64,000 nucleotides of DNA. It comes from Streptomyces griseoviridis. Its GTDB lineage: Bacteria; Actinomycetota; Actinomycetes; Streptomycetales; Streptomycetaceae. The DNA is taken from assembly GCA_014649155.1 (NCBI GenBank), contig BMSM01000001.1, forward strand, positions 372,001-436,000, given 5' to 3'. The position numbers and the translations under genes were made by a program. Of the stretch, positions 10,181 through 18,067 are shown piece after piece (position 1 is the first letter of the stretch; each line of letters starts with the position of its first letter). Under the pieces are notes generated by a model that saw only the letters and a list, made by a program, of their open reading frames with translations, did no database searches and was not told the DNA's origin.

Positions 10181-10597
10181 TCAGCGGTCCCGCGAGGGGG
10201 CGTCCGGTCCGCTCCCCGCGGAGGCCGCCCGCTCGAACTCCCGGTTGTTCCGGTCGATCTCCGCCATGTGCGTCTCGGCCCAGTCCCGCAGCGCGGACAG
10301 CGGCCCTTCGAGGGACCGGCCCAGCTCGGTGAGCCGGTAGTGGACGGCGGGCGGCACGGTGGGTTCCACCCGGCGCGCGACCAGTCCGTCGCGGGCCAGG
10401 CCGCGCAGGGTGGTGGAGAGCATCTTCTGCGAGATGCCCGGGGCGCGGCGCCGCAGCTCCGCGAACCGGATCTCGCCCGGCGCCTCCTCGGCCAGCACCT
10501 TGACCACCATCGACGTCCACTTGGTGCCGACGCGGTCGAGCAACTGCCGGGTCGGGCAGCGCGGGTCGAGCAGGTCTCCGGAGCGTGACGTGGTCAC
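10181..10597 (-). CDS. HxlR-family transcriptional regulator
   Basis: 138 aa winged-helix regulator. The typical HxlR start is seen: CPTRQLLDRVGTKWTSMVVKVL, followed by IRFAELRRRAPGISQKMLSTTLRGLARDGLV (recognition helix) and the wing VPPAVHYRLTELGRSLEGPL. GTG at 10597 is used. It is divergent from the alpha/beta hydrolase at 10701, with about 100 bases between, so it probably controls that gene. The conserved N-terminal Cys present in some redox-sensing members is here within DPRCPT. Confidence 0.92.
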   Translation of the reverse strand: MTTSRSGDLLDPRCPTRQLLDRVGTKWTSMVVKVLAEEAPGEIRFAELRRRAPGISQKMLSTTLRGLARDGLVARRVEPTVPPAVHYRLTELGRSLEGPLSALRDWAETHMAEIDRNNREFERAASAGSGPDAPSRDR

Positions 10598-10700
10598 CCG
10601 GGACTCACCACCTGAGGGAGAAGTGCCGTCTTGGACCCCTCACCCTAGTTCCCTACGGTGACCAGGTCACCCTTTCTCACCACTGCTCCCGGAGCCCGCC

Positions 10701-11591
10701 ATGCCCGAACTGCGCCGCGTCCCCGTCAACGGCGTCGAACTGAACGTCGCCCTCGCCGGATCGGGCCCGGCCGTCCTGCTGCTGCACGGCTTCCCGCACA
10801 CCTGGGAGGTGTGGACGGACGTCATGGCCGGCCTCACCGACCGCCACCTGGTCATCGCCCCGGACCTGCGAGGCTTCGGCGCGAGCAGCGGGCCCGCGGC
10901 CGGGCACGGCACCGGCCGCGCCGACGCCGGGCACGACGCCAGGTACGGCACCGGTTACGACGCCGGCACCCTCGCCGACGACGCCGCCGCGCTGCTCGCC
11001 GCGCTCGGCGTCTCCTCGGCCGCCGTGGTCGGCATCGACGCGGGCACCCCGCCGGCCTTCCTCCTCGCCCTGCGCCGCCCCGGTCTCGTCCGGCGCCTGG
11101 TCGTCATGGAGTCCCTGCTGGGCCGGCTGCCCGGCGCCGAGGACTTCCTCGCCGGCGGCCCGCCGTGGTGGTTCGGCTTCCACGCCGCCGCGCCCGGCCT
11201 CGCCGAGACCGTCCTGGAGGGCCACGAGGCCGCGTACATCGACTGGTTCCTGAACGCCGGCACGCTGGGGGAGGGGGTCCGACCGCCGCTCCGCGACGCC
11301 TTCGTCCGCGCCTACACCGGCCGCGAGGCCCTCGGGCGGGCGTTCGCGTCCTACCGGGCGCTGCCCGAGAGCGCCGCGCGGATCGAGCGGGCGGTCGCCA
11401 CGGCCCGGCTGACCGTCCCGACGATGGCACTGGGCGCCCGGCCCGTCGGCACCGCGCTCGAACGCCAGCTCCGCCCGGTGACCGACGACCTCACCGGCCA
11501 CGTCATCGACGACTGCGGCCACATCATCCCCCTGCACCGGCCGCGGGCCCTGCTCACCCTGCTCCGCCCCTTCCTGGCCGGCGCGGCGTGA
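10701..11591 (+). CDS. Alpha/beta-fold hydrolase with Asp-type nucleophile elbow
   Basis: 296 aa. Oxyanion region LLLHGFPHTWEVW near residue 31, DLRGFGASSGP, nucleophile elbow VVGIDAGTP and late catalytic His in DDCGHIIPLHRP. An Asp in the elbow (GxDxG) is the pattern of epoxide hydrolases and haloacid/haloalkane dehalogenases rather than Ser esterases. A Gly/His/Ala/Asp-rich insertion (about residues 63-95) separates the first domain from the elbow and is unusual. The last 38 bases overlap the 3' end of the convergent LysR gene. Likely regulated by the divergent HxlR protein. Confidence 0.85.
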   Translation: MPELRRVPVNGVELNVALAGSGPAVLLLHGFPHTWEVWTDVMAGLTDRHLVIAPDLRGFGASSGPAAGHGTGRADAGHDARYGTGYDAGTLADDAAALLAALGVSSAAVVGIDAGTPPAFLLALRRPGLVRRLVVMESLLGRLPGAEDFLAGGPPWWFGFHAAAPGLAETVLEGHEAAYIDWFLNAGTLGEGVRPPLRDAFVRAYTGREALGRAFASYRALPESAARIERAVATARLTVPTMALGARPVGTALERQLRPVTDDLTGHVIDDCGHIIPLHRPRALLTLLRPFLAGAA

Positions 11592-12519
11592 CCGTGGGCC
11601 AGGACGGCAGCCAGACGTCGTCCGGCAGTGGGTCGACACCGGCGAAGTGGTCCAGCAGACCCCGGAGTTCGGGATGCGGCGCGGTCCGCGGCAGCAGGAG
11701 GGAGATCGGGTAGGCGAGCACCGGGTCCACCACCGGGATGCGCCGCAGGCCGTGCGCGGCCGGCCAGACGTACCGGTCGCGGGCGCCGACGAGGGTGGCC
11801 ACGTCCGCGGAGTCCGCGAGGGTGTCGAGGAGCGCCTCGTCGCCGAAGTGCGGCCCCGCCGCGTCGACGCGCAGCCCGAAGGCGTCGGCGAGCTGGTCGT
11901 AGAACTCCGACCACTCGCTCCCCGCCGCGATGCCCGGCACCCAGATCCGGTGCGGGCGCAGCCGCTCCGGCGTCACCGCGCGCGCCCCGGCGAGCGGGTG
12001 CCGGGGGCCGACGAGGAGCTGGAGCGGGGAGCTGAAGGCGTGTGCCATCCGCACGTCGGGCGGCAGCGCGGCCGGGTCGGTGACGGTGCGGAAGGCGGCG
12101 TCCACCTCCCCGGCCCGGACGGCGGCCGCCGCCACCCGGGGGTCGGCGGCCCGGAGGGTGACGACGTCGAGGTCGGTCCCGGGCGGCCGCGTCCGCCAGT
12201 ACGCGCGCAGCAGGACGGCCTGCGCGCTGCGGAAGCCGAGGACGTCGATCCGCAGGGCCCGGCTGCCGGGCCGTACCGAGGCGACGGCCCGGTCGGCGCC
12301 GGCCACGATGCTCCGCGCGTGCGGCAGGAACGCCTGCCCGTCCAGGGTCGGCTCGACCCCCCGGGCGGTACGGGCGAACAGCCGGACCCCCACCTCCCGC
12401 TCCAGCGCCGCGATCCGCTTCGACACCGCCTGCTGCGTCACCCCCAGCTCGTCGGCCGCCTGCCCCAGCTGTCCCAGCTCGGCGGCCCGCACGAAGGACC
12501 GCACCGCCTCGGTGTCCAT
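11554..12519 (-). CDS. LysR-family transcriptional regulator
   Basis: 321 aa. N-terminal winged helix: VRSFVRAAELGQLGQAADELGVTQQAVSKRIAALEREVGVRLFAR. The effector domain follows, with RIDVLGFRSAQ, LQLLVGPRHPLAG and a long C-terminal tail. ATG at 12519. It is divergent from an MFS transporter (12671) with a 151-base region carrying a perfect palindrome, the usual LysR arrangement, so the transporter is the likely target. The 3' end overlaps the neighbouring hydrolase gene on the other strand. Confidence 0.94.
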   Translation of the reverse strand: MDTEAVRSFVRAAELGQLGQAADELGVTQQAVSKRIAALEREVGVRLFARTARGVEPTLDGQAFLPHARSIVAGADRAVASVRPGSRALRIDVLGFRSAQAVLLRAYWRTRPPGTDLDVVTLRAADPRVAAAAVRAGEVDAAFRTVTDPAALPPDVRMAHAFSSPLQLLVGPRHPLAGARAVTPERLRPHRIWVPGIAAGSEWSEFYDQLADAFGLRVDAAGPHFGDEALLDTLADSADVATLVGARDRYVWPAAHGLRRIPVVDPVLAYPISLLLPRTAPHPELRGLLDHFAGVDPLPDDVWLPSWPTVTPRRPGRGGAG

Positions 12520-12537
12520 GCCCCGACCCTACACAGC

Positions 12538-12554
12538 CACAACCGACGGTTGTG
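12538..12554. promoter_or_regulatory. Perfect palindrome CACAACCG-A-CGGTTGTG, LysR operator
   Basis: 8-base arms around one base, 19 bases before the LysR start. A half-site CGGTTGT recurs at 12569-12575, as in LysR recognition/activation site pairs. It lies where it could control both the regulator and the MFS gene. Confidence 0.7.
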
Positions 12555-12670
12555 CTCCACGCCCCTCCGGTTGTTTGCCCCGCACCCCCGCCAACCGGTC
12601 TGATGACCCCGCCCCAACACCCCGTTGTCGCCCCCACCTCCACCCCACCTCACGGAAGACCCGTACGCCC

Positions 12671-13873
12671 GTGTCCGCACTCCCCGTCCCCGGGTTCCGC
12701 CGCCTCTGGGCGGCCTACGCCGTCAGCACGTACGGCACGTGGATCGCCTTCGGCGCGTTCCCGCTGATCGCGGTCCGCGTGCTGCACGCGTCACCCTTCG
12801 CGGTGTCGCTCCTGGAGGCGGCCGGGCTCGCGGTCGCGGCGGTGGCCGCCCTCCCGCTCGGCCCCTGGGTGGAGCGCCGCCCCAAACGCCCGGTGCTGAT
12901 CGCGGCGGACCTGGTCCGCTTCCTCGCGACGGCGAGCATCCCCCTCACCTACGCCCTCGGCCTGCTCACCTACCCCCAGCTCCTCCTCGCCGCGACCGTC
13001 TCCGGCACCGCGAACATCGCCTTCACCGCCGCGTCCGGCGCGTACCTCAGGACCCTGGTCCCCGGTGACCGCCTCCTTGCCGCGCACGGCCGGTTCGAGG
13101 GCACGAGCTGGGTGGCGACCGCCGTCGGCCCGCCCCTCGGCGGCGCCCTCACCGCCCTGTTCGGCCCGGTCGTCACCGTCCTGGCCGACGCCGTCAGCTA
13201 CCTGCTGTCCGCGCTGGGCCTCGCGGGCATCCGCGCGGCCGACCCCCCGGCCCCCGCACGCTCCCGCGTCCACCTCCTCACCGGCTGGCGCACCCTCCGT
13301 CACGACCGCTTCCTGCGCCGCCTGTTCCTCAACTCCGTCCTGGTCAGCGGCCTGATCACGGCGACGGTCCCCCTTCTGGCCGTCCTCCTCCTCGGCACGT
13401 ACCACTTCCCGCCCTGGCAGTACGGCCTCGCCTTCGGCGTCCCGGCCCTCGGCGGCCTCGCGGGCGCCCGCCTCTCCGCGCCCCTGGTCCGCCACTACGG
13501 CCACCACCGCGTCCGCACCGTCTCCGGCCGGCTCCGCTCCCTCTTCCCCCTCGGCCTCGCCTTCCTCGGCCCCGGCACCTCGGGCCTGCTCACGGTGATC
13601 GTGGTCGAGGCCCTCCTGATCACCTGCATGGGCGTGTACAACCCCCTGTACGCCACCGAGCGCCTCCGCCGCACCCCCGCCGACCGCACCGCGCAGGTGC
13701 TCACCACCTGGACCGTCGCCGGCCGGCTCACCCAGGCCGCGCTCACCGCCCTCTGGGGCCTCCTCGCCACCGCCACCACCCCCCTGACGGCGATCACCCT
13801 CGCCGGCGTCCTCCTGCTGGGCACCCCCCTGCTGCTGCCGCGCCGCGACCACGAGCAGCCGGTGGCTGGTTGA
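12671..13873 (+). CDS. MFS transporter (exporter-like)
   Basis: 400 aa with about 12 hydrophobic helices. The N-terminal LPVPGFRRLWAAYAVSTYGTWIAFGAFPLIAV and the cytoplasmic PLGPWVERRPKRPVLIAADLVRF loop are typical of MFS drug or macrolide exporters of the MefA/EntS kind. GTG at 12671 is chosen: GGAAGA lies 11 bases upstream and the frame before it has no membrane protein character. Substrate unknown. Divergent from the LysR gene and probably controlled by it. Confidence 0.88.
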   Translation: MSALPVPGFRRLWAAYAVSTYGTWIAFGAFPLIAVRVLHASPFAVSLLEAAGLAVAAVAALPLGPWVERRPKRPVLIAADLVRFLATASIPLTYALGLLTYPQLLLAATVSGTANIAFTAASGAYLRTLVPGDRLLAAHGRFEGTSWVATAVGPPLGGALTALFGPVVTVLADAVSYLLSALGLAGIRAADPPAPARSRVHLLTGWRTLRHDRFLRRLFLNSVLVSGLITATVPLLAVLLLGTYHFPPWQYGLAFGVPALGGLAGARLSAPLVRHYGHHRVRTVSGRLRSLFPLGLAFLGPGTSGLLTVIVVEALLITCMGVYNPLYATERLRRTPADRTAQVLTTWTVAGRLTQAALTALWGLLATATTPLTAITLAGVLLLGTPLLLPRRDHEQPVAG

Positions 13874-13903
13874 CGGAACGCGCGAAGGGATACGGCCGCC
13901 CTG

Positions 13904-14214
13904 GTGCCGGTCGCGGTCCTCGTCGGCCTGGACACCGCCGGACAGGCGGCGAGCGTGGCCGGCGCGGTGGTCGGGCTGCTCGCCCTGCTGGTGTCCGTGA
14001 TCGCCCTGTCCCGCTCCGGCGCCCCGGCCGCCGGAGCCCGGTCGGTCCAGTCCGGCGGCGCCGTCGGCCGTGCCGTCACCGGCGACCGCAACCGCCTCGG
14101 CCCCGCTCCCGCCGCCCCGGCGGCGGCCCCGCCGCCGTACCGGGGGAGCGGGGCGTCTCCGCCGCGGGCGGCATCGGCCAGGCCGTCACCGGAGACGAGA
14201 ACGAGGACGCGTGA
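13904..14214 (+). pseudogene. Small membrane protein with TGDxN motif, apparently frameshifted
   Basis: GTG at 13904 begins VPVAVLVGLDTAGQAASVAG, then a hydrophobic segment (VVGLLALLVSVIAL) and GRAVTGDRNRLG. The matching end, GGIGQAVTGDENEDA and a stop, is in another frame, so one base appears to be missing in the GC-rich run near 14110-14140. Joined, the product is about 103 aa: one membrane helix plus two (A/Q)VTGDxN segments. The stop overlaps the next gene's GTG as GTGA, which supports this end being the true one. It may be broken, may be an assembly error, or may be expressed by frameshifting. Function unknown. Confidence 0.5.
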
Positions 14215-14605
14215 AGTGGCCGTGGGGCCCGCGCGAACCGGCCGAACGGCCCGCGCCCAAGCGCGAGTCGGCCCTCGGCAGACGCGCGGTCGACGTCGAC
14301 GGCGACCCCACCACGGTCATCACCGGCGACCACAACATCATCGTGGGCGACGTCTCCCGGCCCTTCCTGGCCGAGCTGCGCCGGCAGCTGTCCGCCAGAC
14401 CACCGAGGTGGCTCTCACCCTCACCGAACCGGCCCCGCGAGCATCCGCCCTGGCCGCGGCGGCCAAGGCCCACGGTGCCTCCCCCGAGGGCCGCTCCATG
14501 CTCCGCTGGACCCTGTCCCTGCGTTCGCACGAGGACTTCCTGGCCGAACTGGCGACCGTCACCCCCGAGGCCCTCGACGAGGCGGTGCGCTGCGCGACGA
14601 CGTGA
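14211..14605 (+). pseudogene. Small soluble partner protein with ITGDHN motif, apparently frameshifted
   Basis: GTG at 14211 gives VKWPWGPREPAERPAPKRES, then VDVDGDPTTVITGDHNIIVGDVSRPFL in frame one. After about 14390 good protein sequence continues only in another frame (TTEVALTLTEPAPRASAL, RSMLRWTLSLRSHEDFLAELA, ending at 14605). A single missing base near 14385-14400 would explain this. It shares the (V/I)TGDxN motif with the preceding gene and overlaps it, so the two are probably a functional pair. Neither fits a family I can name with confidence. Confidence 0.5.
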
Positions 14606-14638
14606 CCGGTCCGCCCGCCGGCCGGACCCGAACGGCGA

Positions 14639-15091
14639 TCAGTCCTCGTCCCCGCCCGCCCCCAGCATCCTCCGCAAAGAATCCCGCAGCACCCGCCGCT
14701 CCTCCACCGACAAGCCCGCCAGCGGCGCCCGCGCGAAGTGCAGGGACTCGCGCAGGCTGCGGGCCACCCGCAGGCCCTCCTCCGTCGCCGCGGCGACCTT
14801 CACGCGCCGGTCGCCGGGGTCGGGGCGGCGCTCGACCAGGCCCCGCGCCTCCAGGCGGTCCACGATCCCCGTGACGTTCGACGGCTCGCAGCGCAGCTTG
14901 CGGGCCAGCCGGCGCATCGGCAGCGGCTCAAGGGAGAGCAGCCGCAGCAGGCGGGCCTGGGCCCCGGTCAGCGCGTGCTCGGCCGCCGCCTCCTCGTACT
15001 CCGCGTGGTAGCGGGCCACCGCCTCGCCGATCAGCTCGACGACTTCCACGGTCAACGCGTCCGGTCGGTGGGCGGGGTGTGAGGCGGCCAT
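14639..15091 (-). CDS. MarR-family transcriptional regulator
   Basis: 150 aa winged-helix regulator: ALTGAQARLLRLLSLEPLPMRRLARKLRCEPSNVTGIVDRLEARGLVERRPDPGDRRVKVAAATEEG has the MarR recognition helix and the DxRxxxV wing. ATG at 15091 (MAASHPAH) is preferred over an in-frame TTG at 15118. It lacks the N-terminal Cys of OhrR-type peroxide sensors. It is divergent from a quinone-reductase-like gene across a region with two inverted repeats, so it probably represses that gene and itself. Confidence 0.93.
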   Translation of the reverse strand: MAASHPAHRPDALTVEVVELIGEAVARYHAEYEEAAAEHALTGAQARLLRLLSLEPLPMRRLARKLRCEPSNVTGIVDRLEARGLVERRPDPGDRRVKVAAATEEGLRVARSLRESLHFARAPLAGLSVEERRVLRDSLRRMLGAGGDED

Positions 15092-15111
15092 ACGTCCAGG
15101 GTACCCAGTGT

Positions 15112-15138
15112 TTGACAACCTGAAATTCTCAGTAGCAC
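15112..15138 (+). promoter_or_regulatory. Possible promoter for the 15204 oxidoreductase
   Basis: TTGACA at 15112-15117 is followed after 15 bases by TAGCAC (15133-15138). A weak inverted repeat CTGA-N5-TCAG (15120-15132) lies between them. Spacing is short, so this is only a candidate. Confidence 0.35.
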
Positions 15139-15141
15139 AGT

Positions 15142-15160
15142 TGTTTCAGGTACTGAAACA
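15142..15160. promoter_or_regulatory. Perfect palindrome TGTTTCAG-GTA-CTGAAACA, MarR operator
   Basis: 8-base arms around 3 bases, midway between the divergent MarR and oxidoreductase genes and just downstream of the possible promoter. Size and position fit MarR-type repressor sites. The CTGA core recurs at 15120-15132. Confidence 0.7.
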
Positions 15161-15203
15161 TTTCGGCCGCCCGAGCCGACCGACCCCCTCGAAAGGCACC
15201 TCC

Positions 15204-16226
15204 ATGACCGAGTCCCCCGCCCTCCCCTCCGTCAACCGCGAGTGGCACCTGCAGAGCCGCCCCGTCGGCTGGCCGAAGGAGGAGGACTTCGCGCTGGTCG
15301 AGACGGACCTCCCGACGCCCGGCGAGGGCCAGGTGCTGGTCCGCAACCAGTACCTCTCCGTCGACCCGTACATGCGCGGCCGCATGAGCGCCGCCAAGTC
15401 CTACGTCGCCCCCTACGAACTGAACCAGCCCATGCAGGGTGGCGCCGTCGGCGAGGTCGTCGCCTCGAACGCCGAGGGCATCGCCGTCGGCGACCACGTC
15501 CTGCACTGGCTCGGCTGGCGCGAGTACGCCGTCGTGGACGCGAAGCAGGCCGTCAAGGTCGACCCCGGGGTCGCCCCCCTGTCGACGTACCTCGGCGTGC
15601 TCGGCATGCCCGGCCTCACCGCCTACGCCGGTCTGCTGCGCACCGCCTCCTTCAAGGAGGGCGACGCCGTCTTCGTCTCCGGTGCCGCGGGCGCCGTCGG
15701 CGGCCAGGTCGGCCAGATCGCCAAGCTGAAGGGCGCCTCCCGGGTCATCGGCTCCGCGGGCTCGGACGAGAAGGTCAAGCTGCTCACGGAGGAGTACGGC
15801 TTCGACGCCGCCTTCAACTACAAGGACGGCGACGTCAGCCGCCAGCTCCGCGCCGCCGCCCCGGACGGCGTCGACGTCTACTTCGACAACGTCGGCGGCG
15901 ACCACCTGGAGGCCGCGATCGGCTCCCTCAACCGGGACGGCCGGATCGCCGTCTGCGGCATGATCTCCGTCTACAACAACACCGAGCCCGCCCCCGGTCC
16001 GAAGAACCTCGCCCGCCTCATCCAGACCCGCGGCCGCATCGAGGGCTTCCTCGTCGGCGACCACTACGACCTCCAGCCCCAGTTCGTCGAGGAGGTCGGC
16101 CCCTGGGTCCGCGAGGGCCGCCTCAAGTACCGCGAGACCTTCGTCGAGGGCATCGAGAACAACCTGGAGGCATTCCTCGGCGTCCTGCGCGGCGACAACA
16201 CCGGGAAGATGATCGTCACGCTCTGA
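15204..16226 (+). CDS. NADP-dependent oxidoreductase (zinc-free MDR, quinone/enone reductase type)
   Basis: 340 aa. YLSVDPYMRGRMS near residue 54 and the nucleotide-binding VFVSGAAGAVGGQVGQIAKLKG, then YFDNVGGDHLEAAI, identify the leukotriene-B4/prostaglandin-reductase branch of medium-chain reductases. It lacks the zinc Cys cluster. Such enzymes reduce C=C bonds of reactive enones and quinones with NADPH. ATG at 15204; a GAAAGG motif lies upstream. Divergent from the MarR gene and followed by an Ohr-like peroxidase, suggesting a response to electrophiles or oxidants. Confidence 0.92.
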   Translation: MTESPALPSVNREWHLQSRPVGWPKEEDFALVETDLPTPGEGQVLVRNQYLSVDPYMRGRMSAAKSYVAPYELNQPMQGGAVGEVVASNAEGIAVGDHVLHWLGWREYAVVDAKQAVKVDPGVAPLSTYLGVLGMPGLTAYAGLLRTASFKEGDAVFVSGAAGAVGGQVGQIAKLKGASRVIGSAGSDEKVKLLTEEYGFDAAFNYKDGDVSRQLRAAAPDGVDVYFDNVGGDHLEAAIGSLNRDGRIAVCGMISVYNNTEPAPGPKNLARLIQTRGRIEGFLVGDHYDLQPQFVEEVGPWVREGRLKYRETFVEGIENNLEAFLGVLRGDNTGKMIVTL

Positions 16227-16264
16227 CAGCGGGCACACCTTCCCAGCAGTTTCGGCATGCGGTA

Positions 16265-16287
16265 ACTTTCTTCCGGCCAATGAAAGT
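16265..16287. promoter_or_regulatory. Inverted repeat ACTTTC-N11-GAAAGT upstream of ohr
   Basis: Perfect 6-base arms 44 bases before the Ohr start codon in a region of lower G+C. Possible operator; which regulator uses it is unknown. Confidence 0.35.
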
Positions 16288-16330
16288 CAAGCTGAGGGAA
16301 GCCCCTCACGGCCCGGAGAAAGGCACCCGC

Positions 16331-16750
16331 ATGCCGATCCAGCAGTCCGACGTCCAGTACACCGCCGTCGCCACCGCGGAGAACGGCCGCGACGGCCGCG
16401 TCCGCACCGACGACGGCAAGCTCGACGTGGTCGTCAACCCGCCCAAGGAGATGGGCGGCAGCGGCGCCGGCACCAACCCGGAGCAGCTCTTCGCCGCCGG
16501 TTACAGCGCCTGCTTCCAGGGCGCCCTCGGTGTCGTCGCCCGTCAGGAGGGCGTCGACATCTCCGGCTCCACCGTCACCGCCAAGGTCGGCATAGGCAAG
16601 AACGACGAGGGCTTCGGCCTGATCGTCGAGATCTCCGCCGCCCTCCCGGCCGTGGACGACGCCACCGCCCGCGACCTCCTGGAGAAGGCCCACCGGGTCT
16701 GCCCGTACTCCAAGGCGACCCGCGGCAACATCACGGTCACGCTCGCGTAG
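16331..16750 (+). CDS. ohr: Organic hydroperoxide resistance protein (Ohr/OsmC family)
   Basis: 139 aa thiol peroxidase that reduces organic hydroperoxides. Both redox cysteines are present: the peroxidatic Cys in FAAGYSACFQGAL near residue 61 and the resolving Cys in AHRVCPYSKATRGN near residue 125. Spacing and length match Ohr rather than longer OsmC proteins. The Arg expected in the active site is in GRDGRVRTDDG. ATG at 16331 with a GGAGAAAGG upstream. It follows the quinone-reductase-like gene but has its own lower-G+C leader. Confidence 0.95.
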   Translation: MPIQQSDVQYTAVATAENGRDGRVRTDDGKLDVVVNPPKEMGGSGAGTNPEQLFAAGYSACFQGALGVVARQEGVDISGSTVTAKVGIGKNDEGFGLIVEISAALPAVDDATARDLLEKAHRVCPYSKATRGNITVTLA

Positions 16751-16791
16751 CACCGCTCCCCGGCCGCCGGACCGCCCGCTACAGTTCCCCC

Positions 16792-17583
16792 ATGCGTGAT
16801 CTTGGGGCGGGATTCGGTCATCTCCTGAAGGGCCAGCGCTGGGTGGCCCGGCACGGCAAGAGCTACGGCTTCGGCCTGCTGCCGGGCCTGATCACCCTGG
16901 TCCTGTACGTCGGGGCCCTGGTCGCCCTCGCCCTGTGGGGGGCGGACTTCGTCGGCTGGGCCACCCCGTTCGCCGACGACTGGTCCAGTCCGTGGGCGGG
17001 CCTCTTCCGCGGCTTCCTCACCGCCGTCCTCTTCGCCCTCGCCCTGCTGCTGGCCGTCCTCACCTTCACCGCGGTGACCCTGCTGGTCGGCCAGCCCTTC
17101 TACGAGAGCCTCTCCGAGCGCGTCGACCGCGACGTCTCCCCGGACGGCAGCGCCCCTGAATCCGGCCTGCCGCTCCTGCGCGAGCTGTGGATCTCCGCCC
17201 GCGACAGCCTCCGCCTCCTGGTCCGCGCCGCGATCTGGGGCGTCCTCCTCTTCGCGCTGGGCTTCATCCCGGTCGTCGGACAGACCGTCGTCCCCGTGGT
17301 CGGCTTCTTCGTCACCGGCTTCTTCCTCACCGAGGAGCTGACCTCCGTCGCCCTCCAGCGGCGCGGCGTGCAGATGCGCGAGCGCCTCGCCCTGCTCCGC
17401 TCCCGCAAGACCCTGGTCTGGGGCTTCGGCACCCCGCTGGGCCTCGCCTTCCTGGTCCCGGTCGTCGCGGTCTTCCTGATGCCGGGCGCGGTCGCCGGCG
17501 CGACGCTCCTCGCCCGCGAACTCCTGGGCGAGGAGACGAAGGACGGCGACGAGGCCCCGGCCGACACGAACGCCACGTTCTGA
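16792..17583 (+). CDS. EI24-domain (CysZ-like) membrane protein
   Basis: 263 aa with about five to six hydrophobic helices. The start RDLGAGFGHLLKGQRWVARHGKSYGFGLLPGLITLVLY and FTAVTLLVGQPFYESLSERVD match the EI24 family of actinobacterial membrane proteins, distantly related to the CysZ sulfate channel. No sulfate-assimilation genes are near, so that role is not supported here. ATG at 16792. C-terminus is acidic and cytoplasmic. Confidence 0.85.
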   Translation: MRDLGAGFGHLLKGQRWVARHGKSYGFGLLPGLITLVLYVGALVALALWGADFVGWATPFADDWSSPWAGLFRGFLTAVLFALALLLAVLTFTAVTLLVGQPFYESLSERVDRDVSPDGSAPESGLPLLRELWISARDSLRLLVRAAIWGVLLFALGFIPVVGQTVVPVVGFFVTGFFLTEELTSVALQRRGVQMRERLALLRSRKTLVWGFGTPLGLAFLVPVVAVFLMPGAVAGATLLARELLGEETKDGDEAPADTNATF

Positions 17584-17596
17584 CGGACCCGGCCGG

Positions 17597-18067
17597 TCAC
17601 AGCTCCCAGAAGAACGTCTTGTCCCAGTCACCGGTGAGCACGGCCCGCACGGCGTTCTCGAACCCGTTGGCCACCCGCTGGAACCCGGCGTCCCCGAAGA
17701 AGAAGATGTCACCGTCGCCGGCGAGGAGCACCGACTCCTCGGTCTCGAACACGGTGCCGACCAGGACGACGGGGAAGCCGAGACGCTTGGCGTGGATGCC
17801 GAGGTTCCTCGGGGTGGCGTGCGCGGACTCCAGAGTCGCCCGCACCGAGGTCGTGAGCTCGTTCCGCCACTCCCGGCGCGTCCAGCTCACGGTGAGTTCC
17901 CCGTACGCCTCGAGGAAGTTCCTGAGCTGAGGGACGACTTCGTACCCGTCCCCGGCATACCGTCGACAGGCGTCCTCGACATCCAGGGGATGCACCTCCA
18001 GCTCCGCGTCCTCCGAGAGGGCGTCCCGAACCCGCTGGATCGCCCGCTGGTCTGGGCGGTGATTCAT
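17597..18067 (-). CDS. SUKH-family (SUKH-3-like) immunity protein
   Basis: 156 aa, soluble. The order of elements fits the SUKH (SMI1/KNR4-like) immunity superfamily, SUKH-3 branch: a leading helix (RVRDALSEDAELEV), then EVVPQLRNFLEAYGELTVSW, a central RNLGIHAKRLGFPVVLVGTV strand region, then SVLLAGDGDIFFFGDAGFQRVANGFENAVRAVL. ATG at 18067 overlaps the toxin stop codon as ATGA, so it is made together with the Rhs protein just upstream. Its likely job is to bind and block the deaminase tip inside producing cells. G+C is visibly lower than in neighbours. Family call by pattern, not by search. Confidence 0.8.
   Translation of the reverse strand: MNHRPDQRAIQRVRDALSEDAELEVHPLDVEDACRRYAGDGYEVVPQLRNFLEAYGELTVSWTRREWRNELTTSVRATLESAHATPRNLGIHAKRLGFPVVLVGTVFETEESVLLAGDGDIFFFGDAGFQRVANGFENAVRAVLTGDWDKTFFWEL

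Noticed and set aside
14639..16750. MarR as an OhrR peroxide sensor for the nearby ohr
   Set aside because: It lacks the conserved N-terminal Cys of OhrR, and ohr has a separate leader; the link is left open as a finding, not a gene name.
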